Positions 19,582-28,604 of a stretch of 64,000 nt of DNA are shown piece by piece. The stretch's first letter is position 1, and the number at the start of each line of letters is the position of its first letter. The translations under genes were made by a program, and so were the position numbers. Origin of the DNA: Rhodocyclaceae bacterium (lineage in GTDB: Bacteria > Pseudomonadota > Gammaproteobacteria > Burkholderiales > Rhodocyclaceae); NCBI GenBank assembly GCA_016704145.1, contig JADJAS010000007.1:558001-622000 (forward strand). Reading direction: 5' to 3'. The notes under the pieces are model-generated. The model had not been told where the DNA came from. It searched no databases and saw nothing but the letters and a program-made list of their open reading frames with translations.

Positions 19582-20750
19582 AAGCGACTTTCCTTGTCGG
19601 CAATCGCATCGAACTGCTGAGGAACGGCGGCGAGTACTTCCCCGCCCTGCTGACCGCCATCGACGGCGCCCGGCACGAAGTCCACCTGGAAAGCTATATC
19701 TTCGCCGACGATGAAGTCGGCCGCGCCGTCGCGGCGGCGCTTGCCGCCGCCGCCCGGCGCGGCGTGGCGACGCGCGTGATGGTCGACGGATTCGGCGCCC
19801 CTGATTTCATGACACGACTGGGCCCGGGCCTGATCGCCCAGGGAGTGGACGTGATGGTCTATCGGCCGGAAGTCGCGCGCCTGCGACTGCGTCGGCACCG
19901 ACTGCGCCGGCTGCACAGAAAGCTGGCGGTGATCGACCGCCGGCTGGCATTCGTGGGTGGCATCAATATCATCGACGACATCGACCGGCCGGACCAGGCG
20001 GCGCCGCGCTTCGACTACGCCGTGGCCATCGAGGGACCGCTGGTCGCCCCGGTGCATGCCGCCGTCCGCCATCTCTGGCAACTCTTGCGCTGGGCAGGTT
20101 TTCGCCGCCGCCCACCGCGGACGTCATGGCCGCTCCCGGCAAGCGGACCATGCGGCAGCGTCGAGGCTGGTTTCGTCGTGCGCGACAACCTTCGGCATCG
20201 CCGGGACATCGAGGAAGCCTATCTGGACGCCATCGGCGCAGCCCGAAGCGAGATCGTTCTGGCCAACGCCTATTTCCTGCCGGGCCGGCGCTTTCGCCGC
20301 GCGCTGACCGACGCGGTGGCACGCGGAGTACGCGTGAACGTGCTGCTGCAGGGCCGCGTCGAATATCTGCTTCAGCATTACGCGACCCAGGCGCTCTATG
20401 GCAGCCTGCTGGGCGCCGGCGTGAGGATTTTCGAGTACCGGCCAAGTTTCCTGCACGCCAAGGTCGCGGTCATCGACGATGACTGGGCAACCGTCGGCTC
20501 CTCCAATATCGACCCCTTCAGCCTGCTCCTGGCGCGCGAAGCGAATGTGATCGTGCGCGATGCCGGCTTTGCCGGACAGCTCCGGCGCAGCCTCGCCCAG
20601 GCCATCGCCGATGACAGTTCCGAGGTGCGTGCGGAGGAATTTCGCGGGCGTTCGGTGTTTCGACGCGCCGCCAGCTGGCTGGCCTACACGGCGGTGCGGC
20701 TGGCGGTCGGCCTGGCGGGTTACGGCGGCCAGCGCGACTATCGCGCCTGA
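19578..20750 (+). CDS. clsB: Cardiolipin synthase, ClsB-like (phospholipase D family)
   Basis: 390 residues with two HKD motifs: HRKLAVIDRRLAFVGGIN near 113 and HAKVAVIDDDWATVGSSN near 288. These make a phospholipase-D-type active site that joins phosphatidyl groups to form cardiolipin (ClsB uses phosphatidylglycerol and possibly phosphatidylethanolamine). The N-terminus (VGNRIELLRNGGEYFPALL) matches the ClsB type without a long membrane anchor. It overlaps the EEP gene (ATGA) and runs convergently into gluQ with a 13-base overlap. ClsB rather than a generic PLD is inferred from its length and partner. Confidence 0.88.
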   Translation: MKATFLVGNRIELLRNGGEYFPALLTAIDGARHEVHLESYIFADDEVGRAVAAALAAAARRGVATRVMVDGFGAPDFMTRLGPGLIAQGVDVMVYRPEVARLRLRRHRLRRLHRKLAVIDRRLAFVGGINIIDDIDRPDQAAPRFDYAVAIEGPLVAPVHAAVRHLWQLLRWAGFRRRPPRTSWPLPASGPCGSVEAGFVVRDNLRHRRDIEEAYLDAIGAARSEIVLANAYFLPGRRFRRALTDAVARGVRVNVLLQGRVEYLLQHYATQALYGSLLGAGVRIFEYRPSFLHAKVAVIDDDWATVGSSNIDPFSLLLAREANVIVRDAGFAGQLRRSLAQAIADDSSEVRAEEFRGRSVFRRAASWLAYTAVRLAVGLAGYGGQRDYRA

Positions 20751-21643
20751 GCGAGCAGACCACGCGCGCGCGGCACCCGCGACATGGCCCAGTGGCCGCG
20801 GGCCCAACGCCAAAAGTCAGCCGTGGTGGCCCGCCGCAATTCAGGCGGTGGCGACTGACCGAGGAACGCCAGCGCGTCAACCATGACGGGCACGGCAGCG
20901 CCGTCGTCGATGGCCGGCGCCAGCGTCTGTTTCGAGAGCTTTTCGCCATCGGCATTCACCGCCACCGGCAGATGCGCGTAGGCCGGCGCCGTCAGACCGA
21001 GGCAACGTTGCAGGAATATCTGCCGCGGCGTCGAGTCGAGCAGGTCGGCACCGCGCACGACATGATTCACACCCTGGTCGGCATCATCCACCACCACCGC
21101 CAGCTGATAGGCAAAGTAGCCATCGGCGCGCTGCAGGACGAAGTCGCCGACCTCACGCTCAAGGTTCTGGCAGATCCGCCCCTGGATGGCGTCGTCGAAA
21201 CACACGGCGCCGGCGTCGACCCGCAACCGCCAGGCCCGCGCGGCCTTGCCTGCGGGCACGCCATGGCGACAGGTGCCCGGATAGACGCGCGCGCCGTCCG
21301 GCGCCAGCGCCGAATCGGCCAGCTCGCGGCGGGTACAGCCACAGCCATAAACCCGCCCGGCAGCTTTTAACGCCTCCAGCACTTCGCGATAACGGGGCTT
21401 GCGCGTGCTTTGAACGAGCACGGCGCCATCCCATTCAAAACCGCAGGTCTCCAGCGTTCGCAGAATGCGATCGCCGCCGCCCGGCGGACAGCGCGGCTCA
21501 TCAATGTCTTCCATCCGCAGCAGCCAGCGGCCACCGCGTGCGCGTGCCTCCAGGCAACTCCCCAAGGCCGCCACAAGCGACCCAAAGTGCAGAGGCCCCG
21601 TGGGGCTGGGGGCAAAACGGCCAACCGGAACTTCGGTGCTCAT
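20738..21643 (-). CDS. gluQ: Glutamyl-Q tRNA(Asp) synthetase
   Basis: GluQ attaches glutamate to queuosine in tRNA-Asp. The 301-residue protein is a truncated class I synthetase: the HIGH-type motif PSPTGPLHFGSL near 13-24, zinc ligands CGCTRREL and the later CRHG, and the KMSKS-type motif EKLSKQT near 240. There is no anticodon-binding domain, which separates it from GltX. Its last residues (ATTADFW...) are encoded by a copy of the interspersed repeat. ATG 21643 fits the family start. Confidence 0.95.
   Translation of the reverse strand: MSTEVPVGRFAPSPTGPLHFGSLVAALGSCLEARARGGRWLLRMEDIDEPRCPPGGGDRILRTLETCGFEWDGAVLVQSTRKPRYREVLEALKAAGRVYGCGCTRRELADSALAPDGARVYPGTCRHGVPAGKAARAWRLRVDAGAVCFDDAIQGRICQNLEREVGDFVLQRADGYFAYQLAVVVDDADQGVNHVVRGADLLDSTPRQIFLQRCLGLTAPAYAHLPVAVNADGEKLSKQTLAPAIDDGAAVPVMVDALAFLGQSPPPELRRATTADFWRWARGHWAMSRVPRARGLLAQAR
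20813..20836 (+). repeat. Interspersed 24-bp repeat, exact core, within gluQ
   Basis: AAAGTCAGC, CGTGGTGGC, CCGCCG, near the 3' end of gluQ, whose strand reads the core as A-D-F. Confidence 0.7.
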
Positions 21644-21718
21644 TTGGGCGCTTGATAGGCGGAGGATGCGGAATCGAGTAGCATAAGCGATTCCTAATAA
21701 TCAAGCTGAGGATTCGCC

Positions 21719-22093
21719 ATGGCCACCGTCGAACTGACCGCCGACAACTTCAAGGATGTCGTCGCCAGCAATGACATGCTGATCATCGATTTCTGGGCGC
21801 CATGGTGCGCGCCCTGCCGCTCATTCGCGCCGACCTTCGAAGCCGCTTCGGAACAACATGCCGACATCGTGTTCGCCAAGGTCAACACGGAAGTCGAACA
21901 AGAGCTGGCGAGCGCCTTCAATATCCGCTCGATTCCGACGCTGATGGTGTTCCGGGAGCAGGTCATCGTCTACGCCGACGCCGGCGCCCTGCCGCCCGCC
22001 GGACTTCAGCAGCTTGTCGATGGCGTGCGGAGCCTGGACATGGACAAGGTACGCGCCGAAATCGCCGCCCAGGAGGATGGCGAGCAGCACTGA
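21719..22093 (+). CDS. Thioredoxin
   Basis: 124 residues, single thioredoxin fold. The active site IIDFWAPWCAPCRSFAP near 26-42 has WCAPC in place of the usual WCGPC. The cis-proline is in IRSIPTLMVFR. A short charged tail of about 15 residues follows. It is cytoplasmic (no signal peptide). GAGG lies 7 bases before ATG 21719. It is divergent from gluQ and convergent with the HDOD gene. It is probably a secondary thioredoxin rather than the main TrxA. Confidence 0.92.
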   Translation: MATVELTADNFKDVVASNDMLIIDFWAPWCAPCRSFAPTFEAASEQHADIVFAKVNTEVEQELASAFNIRSIPTLMVFREQVIVYADAGALPPAGLQQLVDGVRSLDMDKVRAEIAAQEDGEQH

Positions 22094-22133
22094 CGCGCCT
22101 CGGAAAGTTTCCCCGGCCTGGCCGACCGGCGAG

Positions 22134-23033
22134 CTAGCCGATCGCTTCCAGGACCACCGACTCGGCATCGGGCAGGAGCGCTTCGGCGCCATCGCCATCA
22201 AGCTGGAGCAGCTGACGACATGTGCAACCCAGCTTTTCCCACTCGTGCGTCGCGCTCTGCCCACCAATCCGCTGCACCAGGAATTCCGCGAGTTGCGCCA
22301 GCGCCACCATGCGCACGCTCGCCGGCGCAATGCCAAGCGGTCCGGCAGCCAGGATCACGGCGTCGTGGTGGCAACGGATCGCGTCGCTGGTCTCGCCCGG
22401 TAGCCACCAGTTCTGCGCCATCAGACTGCCGACGATGGCATGGTTGGTTGGACAGCGCACCTGCTCGACTTCGGTAAACACGCGTTCGGGATCGGCGTCG
22501 GCTTCCTTGAGGATGGCGGCGTATTGCGGGAATTTCTTCATCAGGATCGGAATGCCGCAGTCACGGAACAGGCCGAACGTATAGGCATCGTCCGGCCGCA
22601 CGCCGTCCCGCACGCCCAGCCGGCCGACCAGCCAGCCAGAGACGCGGGCGACCCGGGCCGAAGCATCCCAGAAGCGTTCCATCGCGGGCACGGCAAGAAA
22701 CACCTTGCGCAGCGCCAGTCCGGCAATCGCCCGCGACGAGACATTCAGGCCGAGCATGACCAGCGCCTGCGTCACGGTCCGGGCGCGCGACCGGAATCCG
22801 AAATAGGCGGAATTCGCCGTCTTGAGGAGTCCGGCGGCAAGACTGACGTCGGCGCTGATCAATTCGCCGAGGTGGCGGAAATCCGGTTCCTCCTTGCGCA
22901 TCTCCTCGCCAACACGCTCGAGAATCAAGGGTCGCGGCGGAATGCCGACGTCGAGCAAGGATTGTTCGAGCGCCGCTTCCATGCCTGTCGGCGCCGGTGC
23001 CTTCCCAATCGTAGGGCTGGCCGCCGCGTTCAT
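22134..23033 (-). CDS. HDOD domain protein
   Basis: 299 residues; one HDOD domain from about residue 27 (IPPRPLILERVGEEM ... ISADVSLAAGLLKTANSAYFG ... TVTQALVMLGL). HDOD is a degenerate HD-type fold found in signalling and stress proteins; catalysis is not expected. Its ATG 23033 overlaps the stop of the GGDEF-EAL gene (TGATG), and an ATG six bases earlier is an alternative. The pairing with a c-di-GMP enzyme suggests the two act in one signalling route. Confidence 0.87.
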   Translation of the reverse strand: MNAAASPTIGKAPAPTGMEAALEQSLLDVGIPPRPLILERVGEEMRKEEPDFRHLGELISADVSLAAGLLKTANSAYFGFRSRARTVTQALVMLGLNVSSRAIAGLALRKVFLAVPAMERFWDASARVARVSGWLVGRLGVRDGVRPDDAYTFGLFRDCGIPILMKKFPQYAAILKEADADPERVFTEVEQVRCPTNHAIVGSLMAQNWWLPGETSDAIRCHHDAVILAAGPLGIAPASVRMVALAQLAEFLVQRIGGQSATHEWEKLGCTCRQLLQLDGDGAEALLPDAESVVLEAIG

Positions 23034-24325
23034 CACCATCGCCTCAGCCATTCGACCAGGGCCTCGCCATCCATGGGCCTGGCGCGCAAGAATCCCTGAA
23101 CGGCGTCGACATTCAGTTCGGCGAGGATGTCGAACTGCCGCTCGGTTTCCACCCCCTCCGCAACGATGGTCATGCCCAGTTCCCGACCCAATTGCGCGAT
23201 CGCGCGCACGACGGCCAGCGCGCGGCGATCGTCGGGCAGCACGGAGATGAATGCGCGGTCGAGTTTCAGTTTGGAGGCCGGAATATCCTTCAAGTTGGCC
23301 AGGCAAGAGTAACCGGTGCCGAAATCGTCGATCGCCAACGACACACCCGCCTGCCGGGCCGCCTTCAGATTGGTCTGCACGGTTTCCGAGACATCCAGAA
23401 ACAGGGACTCGGTCAACTCAAGCTCCAGCAGGGACGGCTCGATGTCGCCGCAGTAGAGCGCGGCGTACAAGGCCTCGACAAAGCGCGGCGCCATCAACTG
23501 GGCTCGCGAGACATTGACCGCCACCTTGGTGGCGAAGCCGTGATCCCGCAAACGGCGCGCATGTTGCGCGGCGTTGAGCATGCTCCATTCGCCCAACCGC
23601 GAGATCAGGCCGGTTTTCTCCGCAACCGGAATAATCTTGCCTGGCGCCAGCGACTGCCCCTGAACTTCACAGCGCATCAAGGCCTCGGCGGACTCGATGC
23701 TGCCGTTGAAATTGATGATGGGCTGGTAGTGCAGCGTCAAGCCGCCCGATTCCAGCGCCGCGTGGATCTGGCTCTCGATGAGCAGTTCTTCGCGGGCGAG
23801 CAGGACGCCGACCCGTCCCGGCACTTGCTCGTCACCCGAAACGACGTAACGCCCCCCACCCAGACGCTTCGCCTCGAGCATCGCGCGATCGGCGCGTTCA
23901 ATCAAGGCCAGGGATTCCTCGGCGTCATCGAGCACGGCCACGCCGACGCTACCGGAAGGCCGCATGCGTATGTTGCCGACTTCCACCGGCATGGTGATCG
24001 TGCGGAGCAGTTCTTCGGCGATCTGCTCCGCCCGCCGGCGGTCGCAGGAAGGCACCAGAAAGACGAACTCGTCGCCTCCCATCCGCGCGGCTTCGGCACG
24101 ACCGGCCACGGCATCGCCGAGGCGTCTGGCCACCATGGCGATCACCGCATCGCCGCCGAGATGGCCAAAGGACTCATTGACCTGCTTGAATCGGTCCAGA
24201 TCCGCCCATAGAACCGAAAACGGCTTGTCTTGCCGCCGGCAGAATTCGGCGAGCCGAACGGCTGCGCGCAAGCAGCCGCCACGGTCGAGAAAGCCAGTGA
24301 GCGGATCGAAGCCGATGGCGTCCAT
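23033..24325 (-). CDS. GGDEF-EAL protein (c-di-GMP synthesis/hydrolysis)
   Basis: 430 residues with no sensory domain before the catalytic pair. GGDEF domain: FDPLTGFLDRGG, then ARMGGDEFVFLV near 87, an intact A-site. EAL domain: EALMRCEVQG near 222, NVSRAQL, ELTESLF, DDFGTGYSCL, KLDRAF, AEGVET and QGF, so the metal and catalytic residues of a phosphodiesterase are present. The sequence permits either activity. It is cytoplasmic and transcribed with the downstream HDOD gene. Confidence 0.92.
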   Translation of the reverse strand: MDAIGFDPLTGFLDRGGCLRAAVRLAEFCRRQDKPFSVLWADLDRFKQVNESFGHLGGDAVIAMVARRLGDAVAGRAEAARMGGDEFVFLVPSCDRRRAEQIAEELLRTITMPVEVGNIRMRPSGSVGVAVLDDAEESLALIERADRAMLEAKRLGGGRYVVSGDEQVPGRVGVLLAREELLIESQIHAALESGGLTLHYQPIINFNGSIESAEALMRCEVQGQSLAPGKIIPVAEKTGLISRLGEWSMLNAAQHARRLRDHGFATKVAVNVSRAQLMAPRFVEALYAALYCGDIEPSLLELELTESLFLDVSETVQTNLKAARQAGVSLAIDDFGTGYSCLANLKDIPASKLKLDRAFISVLPDDRRALAVVRAIAQLGRELGMTIVAEGVETERQFDILAELNVDAVQGFLRARPMDGEALVEWLRRW

Positions 24326-24634
24326 GAATTGAAAAACGTGTTCCCCGGAAATTGCCCAACCGCCCTGCCGCGAACGGTAATCGCGACCGACGAATCACCG
24401 CTTCGCCATAGCCATCTTCCGTCACTTTCGTAACAAACGAAGCATCTGTGCAGTAATAACGGCACGATTCAGCTTTCTGTAGAGGATATTTGTATAACAC
24501 GTTGAGTATACTTAATTATGTTCATCGATCACTTAGCCGTTTCCGCAGAGCCGCTGATCGCGCCCGGCGTTGAGAACCCGTTGGCGAGTGCTACAGTGCA
24601 GGCTTGACGTCCGCATCGTGAAAAGGGATCGACC
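24326..24634. other. 309-bp intergenic region, AT-richer than surroundings
   Basis: It lies between the divergent GGDEF-EAL and CMD-like genes. A patch at about 24420-24540 is clearly lower in GC than the backbone and contains a small inverted repeat (TTCG TAACA AACGAA). It should hold the promoters of both genes, but no convincing -35/-10 pair could be assigned. No small coding frame is apparent. Confidence 0.5.
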
Positions 24635-25294
24635 ATGGCCCGCATTCCGCTGATCAAGCCCGAAAAGCTGTCCGACCCCGCGATCGCCGAGATCTTCCAG
24701 TGGGTGACTCAGGTGGAAGGCGCCGTGCCAAACCACTTCTTCGTGGAAATGAACTTCCCGGAACTGTTCAAGGCGAAGTTGGCGACAACCCAGGTGCTGT
24801 GGCAAATGGGCGAACTGACCCTGCCGGAAGTGCAGCATGTGGGTATCCTGGTGTCCCGCGCCAATGGCTGCCCCTATTGCACGGCGGCCTTCTGCACCAT
24901 CCTGAATTACGGCCTGGGAACCGCCGAAGACTACGTCCGGGAACTCGCGGAACAGGGACTGGAAGCGGTAAGCGAGGGCCGTCTCAAAACCCTCCTCGCC
25001 TTTGCCCTGAAGGTGAACTCGGACCCCAAATCAACCACCGACGCCGACATCGCCGCTCTGCGCGCAGCGGGCCTTTCGGACAAAGGCATCGTGCAGCTCA
25101 TCCACCTGGTTTCCGATTTCGGCTCCTATAACCGCCTTAACCTCGCACTACAGACCGATTACGACTACCGGGACATGTGGCGCGCGCTTGCCTTTGGCTG
25201 GAACCGGCAATCCGGCGAACCACCCGGCGACGACACACGGGGCGTCAACAAGCCTGCGTCGCCTGACGGATCGCCTCCGCAGCCCACTGGTTGA
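24635..25294 (+). CDS. Carboxymuconolactone decarboxylase-like (AhpD-type) protein
   Basis: 219 residues by this frame. The CMD/AhpD core includes HVGILVSRANGCPYCTAAFCTIL (residues about 68-90) with the redox CPYC pair and a downstream histidine-free helix. Members are peroxidase-linked reductants or decarboxylases. The last roughly 20 residues (GDDTRGVNKPASP...) are the antisense of hicB, so the native 3' end appears replaced where the accessory region begins near 25240. GGGAT lies before ATG 24635. Confidence 0.75.
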   Translation: MARIPLIKPEKLSDPAIAEIFQWVTQVEGAVPNHFFVEMNFPELFKAKLATTQVLWQMGELTLPEVQHVGILVSRANGCPYCTAAFCTILNYGLGTAEDYVRELAEQGLEAVSEGRLKTLLAFALKVNSDPKSTTDADIAALRAAGLSDKGIVQLIHLVSDFGSYNRLNLALQTDYDYRDMWRALAFGWNRQSGEPPGDDTRGVNKPASPDGSPPQPTG

Positions 25295-25580
25295 GGCTTT
25301 GCCCATGAGCCGCAGCAGCGATGGCAGCAGCCTCGTGCAACTCGGGATCGACGCGCAGGGAGAACTTGCCGGAAAAGTGCTTGTGCGGGTCGACGCCATC
25401 CTCGGCGCAGGCTTCGAGGAATACGCGCAACGAGATTTCGCCCTCGCGGCGCAGACCATCCACATCCTTGGCGTAGAAGTCGGCACCGCCATTCAGGCCG
25501 ACGAACTCCCCCCGGAACATCTGGATGTCCGGGTCGAAGGCGATGACCGCCCGATAACCGTTGATCGTCATGGTATTCAT
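25245..25580 (-). CDS. hicB: HicB-like antitoxin, copy 1
   Basis: 111 residues. The N-terminal degenerate RNase-H-like HicB fold (YRAVIAFDPDIQMFRGEFVGL ... GLRREGEISLRVFLEACAEDG) is followed by a C-terminal ribbon-helix-helix (GKFSLRVDPELHEAAAIAAAAHGQSLNQWAAEAI). It should neutralise the HicA-like toxin and repress the pair's promoter. It overlaps hicA by 4 bases, with the toxin gene first. A nearly identical copy lies at 30901. Confidence 0.88.
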   Translation of the reverse strand: MNTMTINGYRAVIAFDPDIQMFRGEFVGLNGGADFYAKDVDGLRREGEISLRVFLEACAEDGVDPHKHFSGKFSLRVDPELHEAAAIAAAAHGQSLNQWAAEAIRQATQAC

Positions 25581-25831
25581 GGTTTCACTCCGTGATCTTC
25601 AAGCCACTTGCGGATGGACTCGACCGCTCCCTTGTCCGTCGTCGGCTCTGGGTGCGGTCGATGAAACACCCGCCTATCGCCAAACAAGCGCACCAGCACG
25701 CGCGAACCTTCCCGCTCGGCCACCTGCCCGCCCATTTCGACGAACAGCGCTTCGATGTCGGCCCAGCGGACATTCGCCGAGACAGGCCGGGCGAAGATCA
25801 GTTCGAGGGTACGCTGGTGCTTGCGCTTCAT
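25577..25831 (-). CDS. hicA: HicA-like toxin, copy 1
   Basis: 84 residues from ATG 25831 (MKRKHQRTLELIF). The HicA dsRBD-like fold is suggested by NVRWADIEALFVEMGG and the tail DKGAVESIRKWLEDHG. The usual catalytic GSH is replaced by GSR (REGSRVLVRLFG), and histidines occur later in FHRPHP. If active it would cleave mRNA. The upstream sequence (TGGTAGCAGATAGTGGTATC on the plus strand) is shared with copy 2 and is the likely promoter/operator. The frame can be extended to 25885, but copy 2 starts at MKRKHQ. Confidence 0.85.
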   Translation of the reverse strand: MKRKHQRTLELIFARPVSANVRWADIEALFVEMGGQVAEREGSRVLVRLFGDRRVFHRPHPEPTTDKGAVESIRKWLEDHGVKP

Positions 25832-25885
25832 GGGCTTATGGTAGCAGATAGTGGTATCACAAAACAAATGCCATCCTGCCATCAT

Positions 25886-25893
25886 CGAACTTC
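25886..25893. repeat. Exchanged target duplication, partner inverted at 28996
   Basis: TCGAACTT before IS1595 copy 2. Its reverse complement AAGTTCGA lies before copy 3 at 28996-29003, the mark of an inversion between the two elements. Confidence 0.9.
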
Positions 25894-26685
25894 CTGATTA
25901 GCCACAATATTCAGAAGGCTCATTTGGCGAGCCTGCCGGGGTGAAAAATGGGCGCGTCTTGTCCGAAGGGGATGCGCGATGGGGATCAACCGGGTGCAGT
26001 TTCAGAAGGGATTGTCGATGGCGCAATTCATGGAGCGCTACGGGACGGAGGAGAAATGCCACGCTGCGGTTGTTGCGCTGCGCTGGCCGAATGGGTTCGT
26101 TTGCCCCGAATGCAAAGACAGGCGCCATTACACGTTCGAGCGCAAGGGACTGCGGTACTGGCAATGTGCGTCGTGCCGGGAGCAGACGACGGTAATGTGC
26201 GGGACGGTGTTCGAGTCCACGAAGTTGCCGCTGACGACCTGGTTCCTGGCGATGCATCTGCTGACCCAGGCCAAGAACAATGTCTCGGCGCTGGAACTCA
26301 AGCGCCACCTCGGTGTGCGGTACAAGACCGCCTGGCTGCTCAAGCACAAGTTGATGCAGGTGATGAGCGAGCGGGAGGCGGATCGCCAACTGGATGGCCG
26401 GGTCGAGATCGACGATGCCTACCTGGGCGGCGAACTGCCTGGCGGAAAGAGCGGGCGCGGTTCGGAGAACAAGGTATCGTTCATTGCCGCCGTGCAGACC
26501 ACCGAGACCGGCAACCCACTGAAGGTCTGCCTGAAGAAGCTGGAATTCACCAAGGAGGCGATCACCGACTGGGCGAAGACGGCACTGTCCGCATCGGCCC
26601 ACGTGGTGTCGGATGGTCTGTGGTGCTTCCGCGCCGTCACCGCGGCCGGCGCCACCGGCGCGCGTCAAGGTAGTTGTCGCCTCGG

Positions 26686-27777
26686 TCATGCAGCCAACGG
26701 TTGAATATGGTTACCTGGCAAATGCGTCTTTATGACGGAGTCGCGTTCGGGGTTGAGCGTCACGGCGCCGATCGGTGCCCAGTTTCGAGTGTTGCCGGAC
26801 CAACGTGCGGGATTGCGTTCGCGGGCCCGAAGGTACAAGTCATGTCGTGCAGCGAGAATGGCATGATCGGCCCCGGCATGGCGTTGAGCCGGGCTGACGT
26901 AGCGAATGCCGCTGTGACGGTGGTTGAAGTTGTACCAGTGCACGAAATCGGCGGCCCAGATACGCGCTTGGTCGAGGTCGGCAAAGCCCCTGGTGGGGAA
27001 CTCGGGCCGATACTTGGCGGTACGAAACAGCGACTCGGCATAGGCGTTGTCATCACTGACGCGCGGCCGGGAGTACGATGGCTTGACACCCAGCCAGTTG
27101 AGCATCGCCAGCACCGTCGTCGCCTTCAGCGTCGAGCCATTGTCGCCGTGCAGCACGGGCTTGGTGCCAAGGGCGGCGATGCCCTCGGCCAGCGCGGTAC
27201 GGCGCACCAGATGTGCGGCATGGTCGGCGTGATCGGCGTCATGCACCTCCCAACCCACGATCTTGCGGCTGTACAGGGCCCAGGATCAGATACAGGTGGA
27301 ACCATCGTCCCATCACCTGTGCGGGCAGATAGGTCATGTCCCAGCACCATACTTGGCGCGGTTCGGTGGCGATGTGCGTGGTGGGCGGCCGACCACCTTG
27401 GGCACCTTGGCACGCCCGCGGTGAGCGGTTTGTCCGTGGGCCTTCAGCACGCGGCTGAAGGTGGATTCGCTGGCCAGATAGACACCTTCGTCGGCGAGCA
27501 TGGGTACGATGCGCGCCGGTGGCACGGCGGCAAAGCGCGGCTCATTAGCCACGGCCAGCAGGTGCGCACGCTCCGCCTCGGAGAGGGCATGACTGGGCGT
27601 TGCTCGCACCGCCTGCGGCCGTCCATCACCGCTGACGAGGCCATCGGCGGCCTGCCAGCGCTGGAGGGTACGCAGATCGATGCCGGCAATCTCGCAGGCC
27701 GGCCTGAGCCGCGCGCCGGCGGCATGCGCACCATGGATATCTCGGGCCAACGCCTGGCGATCTTCGAGGCCGATCAT
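26686..27777 (-). pseudogene. IS3-family transposase OrfB, frameshifted
   Basis: It starts MIGLEDRQALARDIHGAH at 27777. A HTH_21-like part (GIDLRTLQRWQ, ESTFSRVLKAHGQTAHRGR) is followed by the rve integrase core: WDMTYLPAQVMGRWFHLYLI, then HGDNGSTLKATTVLAML (second Asp) and YAESLFRTAKYRPEF (catalytic Glu). One extra C in the run near 27277-27282 breaks the frame between LILG and LYSRKIVGWEV, so the protein cannot be made in one piece. Confidence 0.85.
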
Positions 27778-28245
27778 TCGCCCTCTCCCTTGTTGAAGAT
27801 CGCCGCGACTTTTTTGACAGCACCAGCAGCGCGGCTGTCTCGGCCAGGGCCCGGCCCTTGCGCAGCAGCCTCGTTCCAGCTCCTTGATGCGCTTCTTGTC
27901 TTGTCGCGTGGCCTGCGGGCTGGCCCGGGCCTCTTCCGGTTCCGCCAGCGCCGTGGTGGCATTGAGGCGCCACTTGTCCAACTCGGCGGGGTATACGCCA
28001 TGCTCACGGCACCACGCGTTCTTGCCCGCTTCGCTCATTGCCGCCGTGGTAATCACCGCCTCAAGCCGGGCGCCCGCAGTCCAGGCCCGCCCTCGGGCGG
28101 GCCTGGACTGCGCGTCCTCCCGCCAGCGTTCCAATGTCTGCACTGACACTCCAATCTCTTTCGCCAATGCACCTGCATCGGCGCTCTCCGGCGGCAGCAA
28201 TCGCCCCACCGTCCTGTTCCTGAATGCTTCCCCGTACCGTGCCAT
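27778..28245 (-). pseudogene. IS3-family OrfA, frameshifted
   Basis: It begins MARYGEAFRNRTVGRLLPPE with a helix-turn-helix (ALAKEIGVSVQTLERWRE) and a leucine-zipper-like end (KKRIKELER). A one-base loss near 27868 disrupts the frame (KELERG instead of a continuing LLRKDRALAE-type helix). The downstream AAAAAAG at 27809-27816 (minus strand) is a typical -1 slippage site for OrfAB fusion. An internal perfect inverted repeat (28076-28111) lies in the coding part. Confidence 0.8.
28076..28111. repeat. Perfect inverted repeat inside OrfA
   Basis: 17-bp arms (GCAGTCCAGGCCCGCCC and its complement) around a 2-base spacer. It is in frame within OrfA and has no adjacent T tract. Confidence 0.8.
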
Positions 28246-28596
28246 CGTCCATCCTTATCGCCCCCAGGTTCAAGATCATATCGGGGCGACAACTATTCTG
28301 ACGCGGGGGGCCACCCAGGAGCGCATTGTTACTGGTGGCGGCCCCGCCTGCGTCAAGCTGGAGCAATTCCGCGCAGTGAATACCTTCCTCGGCAATCTCA
28401 AGACCGCCTACTCGGGTACCTACCATGCCTTCGATTTCGCTAAGTATGCGCATCGGTATCTTGCTGAAGTCCAGTATCGGTTCAATCGCCGGTTCGATCT
28501 GTCGTCTATCCTGAAGCGCCTCTTGGTTGCTGCCGTGGCTACCACGGCTCGTCCCGAGCGATTCTTGCGCGCGGCTGAACATTGTGGCTAATCAGG

Positions 28597-28604
28597 TACC
28601 CAGA
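28597..28604. repeat. Exchanged target duplication, partner inverted at 30049
   Basis: TACCCAGA after IS1595 copy 2. Its reverse complement TCTGGGTA follows copy 3 at 30049-30056. Confidence 0.9.

Larger units (their letters stand above)
26657..28309 (-). mobile_element. IS3-family element, decayed
   Basis: About 1.65 kb inserted in the IS1595 transposase after GGCGCCACC. The imperfect terminal repeats read CGCGTCAAGGTAGTTGTCGC at the left and CGCGTCAGAATAGTTGTCGC at the right (minus strand). GCCACC occurs on both sides, so 3-6 bp of target may be duplicated. It has an orfA/orfB arrangement on the minus strand with frameshifts. Confidence 0.85.
25979..28591 (+). pseudogene. IS1595 transposase, interrupted
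   Basis: The N-terminal 224 residues (25979 to about 26656) are the same transposase as copy 1 (differences such as SAHVVSDG). The frame breaks at GAAGAT where the IS3-family element begins, and resumes at about 28310 with QERIVTGGGPACVKLEQF to the end. Both halves are otherwise intact. Confidence 0.9.
25894..28596 (+). mobile_element. IS1595-family element, copy 2, split by an IS3-family element
   Basis: Left end CCTGATTAGCCACAATATTC at 25894, right end ATTGTGGCTAATCAGG at 28596. Without the 26657-28309 insert it equals the 1.05-kb element. It is oriented opposite to copy 3. Its flanks do not match each other but match those of copy 3 in reverse complement. Confidence 0.93.

Noticed and set aside
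28076..28111. Transcription terminator
   Set aside because: The perfect hairpin has no T tract on either strand and is in frame within IS3 OrfA.
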